Shown here piece by piece: positions 34,282-43,407 of a stretch of 64,000 nt of DNA. Made by a program: the position numbers and the translations under genes. Origin of the DNA: an uncultured Alphaproteobacteria bacterium (GTDB lineage: Bacteria > Pseudomonadota > Alphaproteobacteria > RF32 > CAG-239); contig CAKQLF010000008.1 of NCBI GenBank assembly GCA_934254585.1, forward strand, positions 1 to 64,000, in the 5' to 3' direction. The notes below the pieces were generated by a model that saw nothing but the letters and a program-made list of their open reading frames with translations, made no database searches and had not been told where the DNA came from. Position 1 is the first letter of the stretch. Every line of letters starts with the position of its first letter.

Positions 34282-34898
34282 TCAGAGATTTTTAATCCAA
34301 CGCATTTTTCAAAGTCATCAGTGGTATTTTGAGGAAAATATTTTTCAGAATAAACATTACCTGTTAGGCAGTGCAATTTATCATTATTCTCTAATAAGCA
34401 ATTCATTTTAGATGAATATTGTGAACCGCGTGAATCTTTAACTAGGCAAGAACATTTTTCGCATTCATTTACATCTACGGTTTTATAATATGTTCCACAT
34501 AATTCAGTACGATATTCATTATTTTTATAATGGCTTAAAAGATATTCTTCATCTTTATGTATATAACATTTTATATTATTTAAACTTTCGCCATCTATAT
34601 TTTCACAGAAAAAACTTAAAATTTCTGTTTGTTTAGTTTGATTATTAGTAATTGTTCCAGAACAGCCAGCTGTTCCGCAATCATCTTCGGAATGCAAAGG
34701 ACTAAGCCTCCAGAAAACATCTACCGATAAAGAATATTGTTTATAAATTCCTGTATATTCGCTTTCTAATTCTGAATTATTTTGACTTAAAATACTAGCT
34801 TGTTTCAGAATAAATGGACCGCAAGGCCAATCTTGCGGCAAAGCATAAGCCTTACCGCAAAATATAACCGCAAATAAAATAATCAGACTATTTTTCAA
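34278..34898 (-). CDS. Cysteine-rich secreted protein (cassette gene C)
   Basis: 206 aa with a Sec signal peptide (cleavage after AYA, about residue 19) and at least eleven cysteines in the mature part, several paired (DDCGTAGC, ECEKCSC), implying a disulfide-stabilised exported protein. It is the only complete minus-strand gene in the array. Pieces of its relatives remain at 33252-33402 and 35274-35432. Family not recognised. Confidence 0.7.
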   Translation of the reverse strand: MKNSLIILFAVIFCGKAYALPQDWPCGPFILKQASILSQNNSELESEYTGIYKQYSLSVDVFWRLSPLHSEDDCGTAGCSGTITNNQTKQTEILSFFCENIDGESLNNIKCYIHKDEEYLLSHYKNNEYRTELCGTYYKTVDVNECEKCSCLVKDSRGSQYSSKMNCLLENNDKLHCLTGNVYSEKYFPQNTTDDFEKCVGLKISD

Positions 34899-34989
34899 TT
34901 AATGTACTCTGTTTAGATTTATATTAAAATAAAAATATAATGAATTAGAAAAGAAAACAAGTAATTTTTAGCGAGGCAAAATAAATCTC

Positions 34990-35017
34990 TTGACTTTATT
35001 TATATTAAAATTATACT
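34990..35017 (+). promoter_or_regulatory. Cassette promoter 3
   Basis: TTGACT 34990-34995, 16-nt spacer, TATACT 35012-35017, ahead of the broken gene at 35046. No copy of the rpoC tail precedes this one. Confidence 0.6.
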
Positions 35018-35045
35018 AAAAACAATTAAAAAGGGAATATTTGAT

Positions 35046-35277
35046 ATGAAAAAGGTGTTGTTGATTTTATTGTCATTTTTGTATGTTAGTAAAATGGCGT
35101 TAGCGGAAGAAATAGAGAAAACTAAGTTTGATAGTGTAGAGAAACAATTGGACATTGTATAATAGAAAAGATACGGGAGTATTTGGTAGAGGAATAAACG
35201 ATGCCGTTCTAGGACGTCGTTTTGAGGACATCCTAGAAGACATTTTGTACTATCAATCTACATATCATATTGATTAA
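35046..35277 (+). pseudogene. Frameshifted cassette gene (gene A relative)
   Basis: The first 21 codons are almost identical to gene A's signal peptide (one change, V to M). The frame stops at TAA 35160-35162 after 38 codons. A different frame then runs open to TAA 35275-35277 (ending LEDILYYQSTYHID), and a single-base change near 35150 would join the two. It could instead be a fusion of two fragments at GACATTGTAT, a string also found in the gene C remnants. Confidence 0.65.
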
Positions 35278-35432
35278 GGATAGTTTTTTAATAATTCTTG
35301 TGCTTTTTTACATTCATCTAAAAATCGTTGTTTTATAGAATCTTGTACTTCAGGTGTGCTTTTACGGAAATATCTTTTGACATTGTATCGTTCGTTATAG
35401 ATGAAGTTAATAATATCCCCATTGCTAAGAAG
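35274..35432 (-). pseudogene. 3' fragment of a second gene C relative
   Basis: Minus-strand frame sharing NERYNVKRYF with the fragment at 33252-33402 but ending differently (CKKAQELLKNYP). It is interrupted by the next rpoC tail copy. Confidence 0.6.
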
Positions 35433-35514
35433 AGAAGCTCAAACCGCAGAAGATGGAAATACGGCATTAGAAAATAATGCAGAATCGGCTGAGTAATAAA
35501 GCTTTTTTGTGTTA
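35422..35514 (+). repeat. Copy of the rpoC 3' end (copy 3)
   Basis: The same segment as 33391-33483, with the same AESAE change and the same loss of the terminator, so copies 2 and 3 share a more recent ancestor than either does with rpoC itself. Confidence 0.9.
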
Positions 35515-35520
35515 AATCTC

Positions 35521-35548
35521 TTGACTTTATTTATATTAAAATTATTAT
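35521..35548 (+). promoter_or_regulatory. Cassette promoter 4
   Basis: TTGACT 35521-35526, 16-nt spacer, TATTAT 35543-35548, ahead of gene D. Confidence 0.6.
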
Positions 35549-35576
35549 AAAAACAATTAAAAGGGGAATATCAGAT

Positions 35577-36062
35577 ATGAAAAAGGTGTTGTTGATTTTA
35601 GGTGTGTGGTTGATTGGGATTAATTCTGCCGTGGCGGAAATTTATCACGGCATAGACATTGATGAAGTATTTGCTATCAGTGATTGGAATAGCAAAGATG
35701 AAATTAAAGATATTATAGACGATTATACACTGATTTTAAAATATAATAAAGACCTAACAGAATGTAGAAATGCTTATAAAATAGATTGTTTAAATGAGTT
35801 AACAAAAAAAATTATGGCTCATTTTTATAGTTTTAATTATGAAACTAATTTAAAAAATTATAATAATTATGTTAAAGCAACTTTTGCTGCTTATGGGACT
35901 GTTTATTGTTTCGATAAATATGATATACCTTCAGGAACAATGTGTAATCAAGAAAATGAAGGGAAATCAATAGAAGTTATTACCGAGTATGTAAATAATC
36001 TTATATCTAGAGTAAATACTAAGATTTTGAATTATTATGGTTTTATTGCGAAATATGAATAA
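35577..36062 (+). CDS. Small secreted protein (cassette gene D)
   Basis: 161 aa with a signal peptide starting MKKVLLIL and cleaved after AVA (about residue 21). The mature part is helical and Asn/Tyr-rich with four cysteines. It resembles gene A only in plan (CRNAYKIDCLNEL against gene A's RCFNQLL region). Low GC and asparagine-rich codons are shared across the array. Function unknown. Confidence 0.7.
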   Translation: MKKVLLILGVWLIGINSAVAEIYHGIDIDEVFAISDWNSKDEIKDIIDDYTLILKYNKDLTECRNAYKIDCLNELTKKIMAHFYSFNYETNLKNYNNYVKATFAAYGTVYCFDKYDIPSGTMCNQENEGKSIEVITEYVNNLISRVNTKILNYYGFIAKYE

Positions 36063-36068
36063 TAAAAC

Positions 36069-36107
36069 GAAAAGACCTACAAATTAAATTGCAAGTCTTT
36101 TCTTTAT
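36069..36107 (+). terminator. Terminator of gene D
   Basis: GAAAAGAC 36069-36076 pairs with GTCTTTTC 36095-36102, followed by TTT. It also has an A-run upstream and could work in both directions. Confidence 0.6.
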
Positions 36108-36119
36108 GGTAATTATATT

Positions 36120-37295
36120 TTAATAAGATATATGGTAACCATTTGTTCTTTTATCCCAACCACGTCCATAATGTATATAATTAGGATTATTTCTATCATT
36201 TTCTTTTACAATATTTTTGTATTTTTGCAAAAAGTTTTCATAGTTAATATTTTTGAGTTTATTTAATGTGGTTTCTCCAATTATTGTTCCTCCTGGAGAT
36301 ATGTCTAAAGCTTGATGAGTTACTTTTATTGCATTTTGAGGGCTTGTGCGAATACCATAATCAAAAATAAATCCTTTAATTTCTTTTGGAAGTTTGTTTA
36401 TTCCATTCCAATTCCAAATTTCATTGTATAATATTGCATTTGCTCGTTCTCTTGTTAGATTTGGGATGTCTTCATTGGGATGATATCTTTTAGATATACC
36501 CATATTAGTTTCACCACCTGGGTCATTTTTATCATAGATATATCCACCTTCATTTGGAATTGCATATTCTTTTAAGGCTTGTTGATAAGTTGTATCATTT
36601 AACATCATATCAATATATTCTCTACTGAAACCGTTACCATATAAAGAATAATCTATGTTTTTATTATTGATTTTATCGCTATTATTATCAATAGATTGAG
36701 CTTTTTTTTCATAAAAAGGAGTTTGATGATGTGAAACATTATTAAGTGTGGGTACTGGAGTTTTTATGTCATATTCAGAAATAGTACAAGTAGTTTTAGG
36801 TCTATTCCAAGAAAAAGTAGTTTGATTTTGCATTTTATTTGCTTCAGTGTTCCACGGAGTTGGTGTTTGGTTTAATGAAGTGTTGTTATTTTGTGTCAAG
36901 ATATTATTTGACTGTCCGAAAGCCGTATTTTGTTGCTGGTTTGTCTGCGGAACTGGGGCTATTGTGCCAGAGTTCTGATACAGTCCATAGTTCTGATTTT
37001 TAAGCGAATTGGTGACGTTTTCAATATTATCACTGATGTTAGAGGTGCCGAAACCATAGTTATTAGCCGGATTGCCGCCCCAAAAGTTGTTGCTGTACTG
37101 CGGATAGTCTTGCGTTATGCCTTGATTGTTGTAGTTTTTTATCAGTTCATTTTCCCGATTAGTTCTCGCCATTTGATAAGATATTTCATCTCGTAATGAA
37201 AAATTTCTGTGGTCAACGCCGTAAGAATCTATTTTGTTTTCACCATTTTCATAGCCTAATTGAGATTTAAAATTTCTGTACATATTTTTCTCCAA
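36120..37295 (-). CDS. GH108-type peptidoglycan hydrolase with Asn/Gln-rich linker
   Basis: 391 aa in three parts. Residues 1-65 form a module shared with the truncated gene at 2605. Residues about 66-215 are a low-complexity Asn/Gln/Thr linker. From about 240 a glycosyl hydrolase family 108 domain follows: NEGGYIYDKNDPGGETNMGI, with the probable catalytic glutamate at residue 249, then ANAILYNEIWNWNGI and FDYGIRTSPQNAIK. GH108 enzymes are muramidases of phages and secretion systems. No phage genes and no signal peptide are present, so export would need another route. The gene is not obviously phage-derived in context. Confidence 0.8.
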   Translation of the reverse strand: MEKNMYRNFKSQLGYENGENKIDSYGVDHRNFSLRDEISYQMARTNRENELIKNYNNQGITQDYPQYSNNFWGGNPANNYGFGTSNISDNIENVTNSLKNQNYGLYQNSGTIAPVPQTNQQQNTAFGQSNNILTQNNNTSLNQTPTPWNTEANKMQNQTTFSWNRPKTTCTISEYDIKTPVPTLNNVSHHQTPFYEKKAQSIDNNSDKINNKNIDYSLYGNGFSREYIDMMLNDTTYQQALKEYAIPNEGGYIYDKNDPGGETNMGISKRYHPNEDIPNLTRERANAILYNEIWNWNGINKLPKEIKGFIFDYGIRTSPQNAIKVTHQALDISPGGTIIGETTLNKLKNINYENFLQKYKNIVKENDRNNPNYIHYGRGWDKRTNGYHISY

Positions 37296-37508
37296 ATTTT
37301 ATTGTTTTTAGCTTATTAAATAATTTATTTCTTATTACATACGCGTGCAAAATTAAACCGCAAAGCCTTAATAAGCCGCAATTATAAAACAAAATAAATT
37401 ATTTTAATGTGGTATTGTTATCATAAATATCTTTTAAAGTCAAGTTTAAAATAAGAAATAAATTATAATTGTATTAAAATTATTATTCATAGTAAATAAA
37501 AAAAGTGC

Positions 37509-37536
37509 TTTACATTTAGAAAAAGTGTGTTATAAG
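37509..37536 (+). promoter_or_regulatory. Promoter of the rimP operon
   Basis: TTTACA 37509-37514 and TATAAG 37531-37536 with a 16-nt spacer. The region 37296-37508 has no gene, only an AATTTATTTCTTAT / ATAAGAAATAAATT inverted repeat spanning about 37322-37464. Confidence 0.5.
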
Positions 37537-37562
37537 AATTGACAACAATAAAGAATTATAAG

Positions 37563-37589
37563 AGTGGAGCTGAAAAGCCCCGCTTTTTT
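37563..37589 (+). terminator. Attenuator-like hairpin in the rimP leader
   Basis: AGTGGAGCT pairs with AGCCCCGCT (one mismatch, one G-U) across a GAAA tetraloop, followed by six T, ending 15 nt before the rimP ATG. A terminator between promoter and rimP suggests premature termination control; NusA, the operon's own product, is a candidate regulator. Confidence 0.6.
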
Positions 37590-37604
37590 GTTAAAGGAAA
37601 TTAA

Positions 37605-38105
37605 ATGCAAAAACACTATTTACAGGATTTGATTGAACCGGTGGTGGAAAAGGCCGGATTTGAGTTGGTGCGCGTGATGACTATCGGTCAGGCGAATCCC
37701 ACATTGCAGGTGATGATTGATGTTGCCGACCATTCGCGTGATTTGACGGTTGATGATTGCGCCGAGGTTAGTCGTAAACTTTCGGATGTTTTGGACGAGA
37801 AAGATCCGATAAAAGAAAAATATTCACTGGAGGTTAGTTCTCCGGGGCTGGATAGACCATTGACCAAGCCTGAACACTTTCAGCGTTTTTGCAATTATGT
37901 GATTAAGGCTGAAACCGCTGATAAGGTGGAAAACCGCAAACGTTTCAAAGGTATGCTGCTGCGTGCCGATGACCAACAAATTGTTGTGGATATGGAAGGT
38001 GTGGAATATACCATTCCGTATGACGCCATAACTAAAGCCAAACTGGTTCTTACAGATGAACTTTGGGAAGAATATCAGGCAGCCCACGAAGCTGTTGAAC
38101 TTTAA
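37605..38105 (+). CDS. rimP: Ribosome maturation factor RimP
   Basis: Needed for 30S maturation. 166 aa with the family motifs VMIDVADHSRDLTVDDCAEVS and YSLEVSSPGLDRPL (about residues 66-86), then the SH3-like C-terminal domain. It heads the conserved rimP-nusA-rnpM-infB-rbfA cluster. Confidence 0.93.
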   Translation: MQKHYLQDLIEPVVEKAGFELVRVMTIGQANPTLQVMIDVADHSRDLTVDDCAEVSRKLSDVLDEKDPIKEKYSLEVSSPGLDRPLTKPEHFQRFCNYVIKAETADKVENRKRFKGMLLRADDQQIVVDMEGVEYTIPYDAITKAKLVLTDELWEEYQAAHEAVEL

Positions 38106-38124
38106 TTTTTTTGATGAGGAAAAA

Positions 38125-39660
38125 ATGGAAAATTTTGAAAATATGCCAAGACCTGAAATCGTGTTAGTGGCTGACACGGTTGCCAGAGAAAAAAATATTG
38201 ACCGTGAAGATGTTTTTGTGGCAATGGAAGTTGCTATTCAAAAAGCCGGACGCACTAAATATGGTTTTGAACACGATATCCGTGCTACTATTGACCGTAA
38301 AACGGGAGCTATTTCTTTGGCTCGCTATCGTGAAGTTGTGCCTGATGATGCAATTATTGAAAACGAAGCTGCGCAAATCACTTTAAAAGACGCAAAATGC
38401 TATGATAGAAAATTAAAAGTCGGTGATTTTATTATTGATTCTTTACCGCCGATTGATTTTGGACGTATTGCCGCGCAAACAGCTAAGCAGGTTATTATGC
38501 AAAAGGTGCGCGAAGCTGAACGCAATAAACAATTTGAAGAATATAAAGAAAAAATCGGTACGATTATTAATGGTACGGTTAAAAGAATTGAATTTGGTAA
38601 TGTGGTTTTGGATATAGGTAAAACGGAAGCCGTTTTGCGTTATGATGAAATTATTCCAAGAGAAAAATTCAAAAACGGTGACCGTGTGCGCGCTTATGTG
38701 TTGGATGTGCGTCGTGAAGTTAAAGGACCGCAGATTTTCTTGTCCCGCACTTGCCCTGAATTTATGGCTAAATTGTTTACACAAGAAGTGCCGGAAATTT
38801 ATGATGGTATTGTGCAAATTATGGGTGTGGCCCGCGACCCAGGTTCAAAAGCTAAAATCGCCGTTCGCGCTACCGATAAAACAATTGATCCGGTTGGAGC
38901 GTGCGTTGGTTTGCGCGGTATCCGCGTACAGGCAGTGGTAACTGAATTGCAAGGTGAAAAAATTGATATTGTGCCATATTCTGAAGATAAAGCGCAATAT
39001 ATTGTGAGCGCATTGGCTCCGGCTGAAGTTACAAAAGTGGTTCTTGATGAAGAAAATAACCGCATCGAAGCCGTGGTTCCGGAAGAACAATTTTCATTGG
39101 CTATCGGTCGTAGAGGCCAAAATGTTAAATTGGCGTCGCAATTGCTTGGAGCGGATATTGATGTGTTGACCGAAGAACAGGAACACGAACGCCGCGCTAA
39201 TGAAAACAAAGTTCGTTTGCAACGCTTTATGGAAGCTTTGGACGTTGATGATATGATTGCTCATTTGTTGGTTGCCGAAGGCTTTTCTACTATTGATGAA
39301 ATTGCTATGGTTGACCTTAAAGAGTTGGCTGATATTGAAGGTTTTGACGAAGATGTGGCCGCTGAATTGCAAAACCGTGCTAAAGAATATATTGCTAAAC
39401 GTAATGCCGAATTTGCCGAAAAGAGCAAGTCTTTGAAAATTGACGAAAGCTTGAAGCAGGTTAAAGGCTTGGATCAGGATATGATTATCACTTTGGCTGA
39501 AAAAGGTGTTAAAAATATTGATGATTTGGCCGATTTGGCTGCTGACGAATTGCAGGATATGCTTGGTGAAAATACTTTGTCCGAAGTTGAAGCCAATGAT
39601 GTGATTATGTCGGCTCGTGAACACTGGTTCAAAGACGAAAACAGCGAAAATAAAAAATAG
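38125..39660 (+). CDS. nusA: Transcription termination/antitermination factor NusA
   Basis: 511 aa from ATG 38125, behind GAGGAAA, 19 nt after rimP. It has the N-terminal RNA-polymerase-binding domain, an S1 domain (GTIINGTVKRIEFGNVVLDI), two KH domains (ACVGLRGIRVQAV; SLAIGRRGQNVKLA) and two C-terminal acidic helix-hairpin-helix repeats, as in other proteobacteria. Confidence 0.96.
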   Translation: MENFENMPRPEIVLVADTVAREKNIDREDVFVAMEVAIQKAGRTKYGFEHDIRATIDRKTGAISLARYREVVPDDAIIENEAAQITLKDAKCYDRKLKVGDFIIDSLPPIDFGRIAAQTAKQVIMQKVREAERNKQFEEYKEKIGTIINGTVKRIEFGNVVLDIGKTEAVLRYDEIIPREKFKNGDRVRAYVLDVRREVKGPQIFLSRTCPEFMAKLFTQEVPEIYDGIVQIMGVARDPGSKAKIAVRATDKTIDPVGACVGLRGIRVQAVVTELQGEKIDIVPYSEDKAQYIVSALAPAEVTKVVLDEENNRIEAVVPEEQFSLAIGRRGQNVKLASQLLGADIDVLTEEQEHERRANENKVRLQRFMEALDVDDMIAHLLVAEGFSTIDEIAMVDLKELADIEGFDEDVAAELQNRAKEYIAKRNAEFAEKSKSLKIDESLKQVKGLDQDMIITLAEKGVKNIDDLADLAADELQDMLGENTLSEVEANDVIMSAREHWFKDENSENKK

Positions 39661-39682
39661 TTTTGCTGAATAGGAAAAAACA

Positions 39683-40255
39683 ATGGTTAAAGAGTTGGAA
39701 ACAAGAAAATGCGTTATAAGCGGTGAAGTTCTAAACAAAGAAGAACTTTTGCGCTTTGTAATCTTGAAAGACGGGGAAATGCTGCCTGATTTTAATAAAA
39801 AAATCGACGGCCGCGGATTTTATGTTTCCAACTCTAAGAAATTGTTGCAAAGTTTGGTGGAAAAACATCCTTTTAACAAAATTCTGCATAAAAAAGTGGA
39901 ATATGCACCGAATATGCCGGAAATTGTTGAAAGTATTTTAACCAAAAAAGGTTTAGAGGCCCTTAATTTGGCGCGTAAAGCCGGCGATTTGGTTTTGGGA
40001 TTTGAAAAAGTAAAAGAATTGATTATAAAAGGTAGGGCTGCCTTTGTGGTTGAAGCAACTGATGCCGGTGCTGACGGCAGGCAGAAAATTGCAGAAATGT
40101 CCGCAAATTTAGAAAAGTTTACGTTATATGATACCGCAGTTTTGAGTTCGGCGTTTGATAGGGAAAATACGGTCTATCTGGCTGTGAAAAAAGGCAAAAT
40201 GAGCGATATGGTCAGATTGGCTTTGAAGCGGTATCAAACATTTTTAGAAAGATAA
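39683..40255 (+). CDS. rnpM: YlxR/RnpM-L7Ae fusion RNA-binding protein
   Basis: 190 aa. The N-terminal YlxR domain (RKCVISGEVLNKEELLRFV, then DGRGFYV) is joined to an L7Ae-like domain (GLEALNLARKAGDLVLGFEKV), the arrangement usual in alphaproteobacteria. YlxR proteins have been described as RNase P modulators in Firmicutes; whether the fusion acts the same way is not known. Confidence 0.88.
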   Translation: MVKELETRKCVISGEVLNKEELLRFVILKDGEMLPDFNKKIDGRGFYVSNSKKLLQSLVEKHPFNKILHKKVEYAPNMPEIVESILTKKGLEALNLARKAGDLVLGFEKVKELIIKGRAAFVVEATDAGADGRQKIAEMSANLEKFTLYDTAVLSSAFDRENTVYLAVKKGKMSDMVRLALKRYQTFLER

Positions 40256-40271
40256 TTGGAGTATTGACTAG

Positions 40272-42782
40272 ATGACAGAAGAAAGTGCAAAGGGCAAATT
40301 AACATTGTCTGGAAAATCGACCCTCACTTTGAAAAATCTTAATAAATCGACGGCTGCTGATGGTAAAAAAGTGGTGCAGGTTGAAGTTCGTAAAAAAAGA
40401 GTGATTAACCAAACGCCTCAAGCCACCCAAAAAGTGGAAATTGATGAAGCTACCGCGCAAAAATTAAAGTTGTTGGCAGAGGCTAAGGAACACGATGCTA
40501 AACGCAAGCAAGAGGAAGAAACTCGCAATGCTCAACGTTTGAAATTGCAAGAAGAACGTGCCAAAGCTCAACAAGAAAAAGAAAACGCCGAAAAAGCCAA
40601 GGCTCAGGCCGAAGCTGCCGCTAATGAGGTAAAAGAAGTAGTGGAAAAGGCCAAAAAAGAAATAAAAGAAAGTCCGAAACAGCCGCAAAACGAAAAATCA
40701 TTTACCAAAAATGAAAATGTGGAACATCGTCAGAAAAAAGTAAAAGATGATTATGATGACGATGAAGAAGAGGAAAGTTATCATAAAAAAAGTAAAAAAT
40801 CGGCAGTGGTCGAAAAACACGCGATGACGCGTGAAGAAACTTTTGAACAGGAACGCAAAAAAATTCAAAAACGTAGTTTTGAACCGCAACGCCGCAACAA
40901 TAAAATCAATATCAACGCTTATATGAACAGCGATGATGACGATGATTATGGCTATGGAGCTCCGCGTCGCCACTTTAAGAAAAAACAGCCTAAGCCGGTG
41001 CAGGTGCAGGCTCCGCAAGAAAAAATTGTTAAGGAAGTGATTATTCCGGAAACAATTACAGTGCAAGAATTGGCTAATCGTATGGCCGAAAAGAGTGCTG
41101 ATGTGATTAAGCGTTTGATGTCATTAGGTGTGATGGCGACGATTAATCAGGCTATTGACGCGGACACGGCGCAAATTGTGGTTGAAGATATGGGACACAA
41201 ATTTAAGCGCGTAGCCGACAGTGATGTGGAAGAAGGTTTGAGCGGACCGGAAGATACAGAGGCAGATTTGCAACCGCGTGCGCCGATTGTAACGGTTATG
41301 GGACACGTTGACCACGGTAAAACTTCATTGCTTGATGCTTTGCGTGAAACAAACGTGGCGGCCAAAGAAGCAGGCGGCATTACGCAACACATCGGTGCTT
41401 ATCAAATTAAAGTTGCCAATGGCCAAAAAATTACCTTTATTGATACTCCGGGGCACGAAGCGTTTTCAGAAATGCGCGCTCGCGGTGCCAAAGTTACGGA
41501 TATTGTGGTTTTGGTTGTGGCGGCCAACGATGGTATTATGCCGCAAACCGTAGAGGCTATTCGTCACGCTCAAGCGGCAGAAGTTCCTATTGTGGTGGCT
41601 ATAAACAAAATAGATTTGCCGGGGGCTGATCCGTTGCGGGTTAAAACCGAATTGTTGCAATATGGTATCGGTGTTGAAGAAATGGGCGGTGAATGTTTGT
41701 GTGCCGAAGTTTCTGCTAAAAAGCGTATCAACATTGATAAATTGGTTGAGGCTATTTTGTTGCAGGCGGAAATGCTCGATTTGAAGGCTAATCCTAATCA
41801 CGCGGCCGAAGGTGCGGTTATTGAAGCTAAAATGGAAAAAGGCCGCGGTAGCGTGGCCACGGTTTTGGTGCAACGCGGAACTTTACACGTTGGTGATATT
41901 TTGATTGCCGGTAAAGAATGGGGACGGGTGCGTGCAATGTTTAACGAACACGGACGCAAAGTCAGCGAAGCCGAGCCGGCTACTCCGGTGGAAGTTTTAG
42001 GCTTGCAGGGCACGCCTATGGCCGGTGACACTTTTGTGGTTGTAAAAGATGAAAACCAAGCTAAAGAAGTAACCGGATATCGTATTCGCAAAGAACGTGA
42101 CGCCAAACTGGTTAAGAGTGCCAAGTCGGCTATGGAACAAATGATGGATAAAATCAAATCCGGTGAATCTAAGCACTTGTCGGTTATTATTAAAGCTGAC
42201 GTTCAAGGTTCTATTGAGGCTTTGGAGGGCACTTTGAAGAAACTTTCTAATGATGAAGTTTCGGTGCAAATTCTGCATTCGGCGGTTGGCCCGATTTCGG
42301 AATCCGATATTACTTTGGCAAAAGCTTCCGATGCGTTTGTAATCGGTTTTAATGTGCGTGCCAATGCTCAAGCGCGTGATATGGCTCATCGTGATGGTAT
42401 TGATATTCGTTATTACTCCATTATTTATACGGTGGTAGACGATGTTAAAAAAGCTCTGGAAGGTATGTTAACTCCTGAATTGCGCGAAAAGATTTTGGGT
42501 TATGCGCAAATTCGTAGTGTGTTTAATATTACCGGAGTGGGCAAAGTCGCCGGCTGTATGGTTACCGAAGGTTTGGTAAAACGCGGTGCTAAAGTCAGAT
42601 TGCTGCGTGATAATGTGGTTATTCACGATGGTAATTTAGGACAATTGAAGCGTTATAAAGACGATGTAAAAGAAGTTAAAGAAGGTTATGAGTGCGGTAT
42701 GAGTTTTGAAAACTATAATGATATTCAAGTAAATGATGCAATTGAATGTTATGAAGTTGAAGAAATAGCAAAAACACTCTAA
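40272..42782 (+). CDS. infB: Translation initiation factor IF-2
   Basis: 836 aa. A long charged N-terminal region with coiled-coil character (about residues 60-190) precedes the IF2_N-type segment and the GTPase domain: G1 GHVDHGKTS (about 344), G3 DTPGHEAF, G4 NKID. Domains II-IV follow and end normally. Confidence 0.97.
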   Translation: MTEESAKGKLTLSGKSTLTLKNLNKSTAADGKKVVQVEVRKKRVINQTPQATQKVEIDEATAQKLKLLAEAKEHDAKRKQEEETRNAQRLKLQEERAKAQQEKENAEKAKAQAEAAANEVKEVVEKAKKEIKESPKQPQNEKSFTKNENVEHRQKKVKDDYDDDEEEESYHKKSKKSAVVEKHAMTREETFEQERKKIQKRSFEPQRRNNKININAYMNSDDDDDYGYGAPRRHFKKKQPKPVQVQAPQEKIVKEVIIPETITVQELANRMAEKSADVIKRLMSLGVMATINQAIDADTAQIVVEDMGHKFKRVADSDVEEGLSGPEDTEADLQPRAPIVTVMGHVDHGKTSLLDALRETNVAAKEAGGITQHIGAYQIKVANGQKITFIDTPGHEAFSEMRARGAKVTDIVVLVVAANDGIMPQTVEAIRHAQAAEVPIVVAINKIDLPGADPLRVKTELLQYGIGVEEMGGECLCAEVSAKKRINIDKLVEAILLQAEMLDLKANPNHAAEGAVIEAKMEKGRGSVATVLVQRGTLHVGDILIAGKEWGRVRAMFNEHGRKVSEAEPATPVEVLGLQGTPMAGDTFVVVKDENQAKEVTGYRIRKERDAKLVKSAKSAMEQMMDKIKSGESKHLSVIIKADVQGSIEALEGTLKKLSNDEVSVQILHSAVGPISESDITLAKASDAFVIGFNVRANAQARDMAHRDGIDIRYYSIIYTVVDDVKKALEGMLTPELREKILGYAQIRSVFNITGVGKVAGCMVTEGLVKRGAKVRLLRDNVVIHDGNLGQLKRYKDDVKEVKEGYECGMSFENYNDIQVNDAIECYEVEEIAKTL

Positions 42783-42798
42783 AGAAAGGAGCTCGAAA

Positions 42799-43179
42799 AT
42801 GACCAGTGAATTGTCACAACGTCAACTGCGTGTAGGACAAGAAATCCGCAAAGTAATTGCTACTGCTTTGGAAAAAGGCGAGGTTAGAAGTCCTGAAATT
42901 GCCGAAGCGTTTATTACAATTACTCAAGTGATTATGTCGCCGGATTTGAAGTACGCTACTGTTTATTTGATGACCTTGAATGGTAAGAATCTCGGATTGA
43001 TTTTGGAACAGTTGAACGCTGAAAAGTGGGTGTTTAAGAAATTAGTGGCTTCTAAGTTGAAACTTCGATTTACACCGGATATAAATTTTAGGGTAGATGA
43101 TACTTTTGAGGAAGCCGACAGAATTAATAAATTAATGCACGACCCTAAGGTTATGGCTGATTTGGAGAAACTCGACTAA
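42799..43179 (+). CDS. rbfA: Ribosome-binding factor A
   Basis: 126 aa, KH-like fold. Motifs SQRQLRVGQEIRKVI, VIMSPDLKYATVYL and LRFTPDINFRVDDTFEEADR match the family. It closes the operon; truB, rpsO and pnp, which often follow, are not here. Confidence 0.93.
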   Translation: MTSELSQRQLRVGQEIRKVIATALEKGEVRSPEIAEAFITITQVIMSPDLKYATVYLMTLNGKNLGLILEQLNAEKWVFKKLVASKLKLRFTPDINFRVDDTFEEADRINKLMHDPKVMADLEKLD

Positions 43180-43212
43180 TGTAGCGCGACGTGCATAACG
43201 GCACATCTAATA

Positions 43213-43302
43213 TTGCCGGATTGGACTGTGCGTCACGTCCGGCAGTGACACAGAAGAAAAAGAGTGTTTTGTGACAAGATTCGCGGGTCTAAGTCCGCGA
43301 AT
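43213..43302. repeat. Dispersed double-palindrome repeat after rbfA
   Basis: TGCCGGAT / ACGTCCGGCA (43213-43244) and ATTCGCGG / CCGCGAAT (43279-43302). It belongs to the same family as the copies at 13643 and 59224 but is the only one between genes rather than inside one. The gap 43180-43363 holds nothing else. Confidence 0.65.
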
Positions 43303-43363
43303 TACGTTAAAAAAAAGTGTGACTCAGCAGTTTTTTAGCATCAAAATTTTTAATAAATCAATA

Positions 43364-43403
43364 AAAAAATCCTCAATCAGCAGTAGCGGAGAGAGGATTT
43401 TTT
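43364..43403. terminator. Bidirectional terminator
   Basis: AAAAAATCCTC 43364-43374 pairs with GAGGATTTTTT 43393-43403 between the convergent rbfA and helical-repeat genes. Confidence 0.8.
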
Positions 43404-43407
43404 ATAA

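Noticed and set aside
36120..37295. Prophage remnant around the GH108 muramidase
   Set aside because: No integrase, capsid, holin or tail gene nearby; neighbours are secreted-protein cassettes and housekeeping genes.
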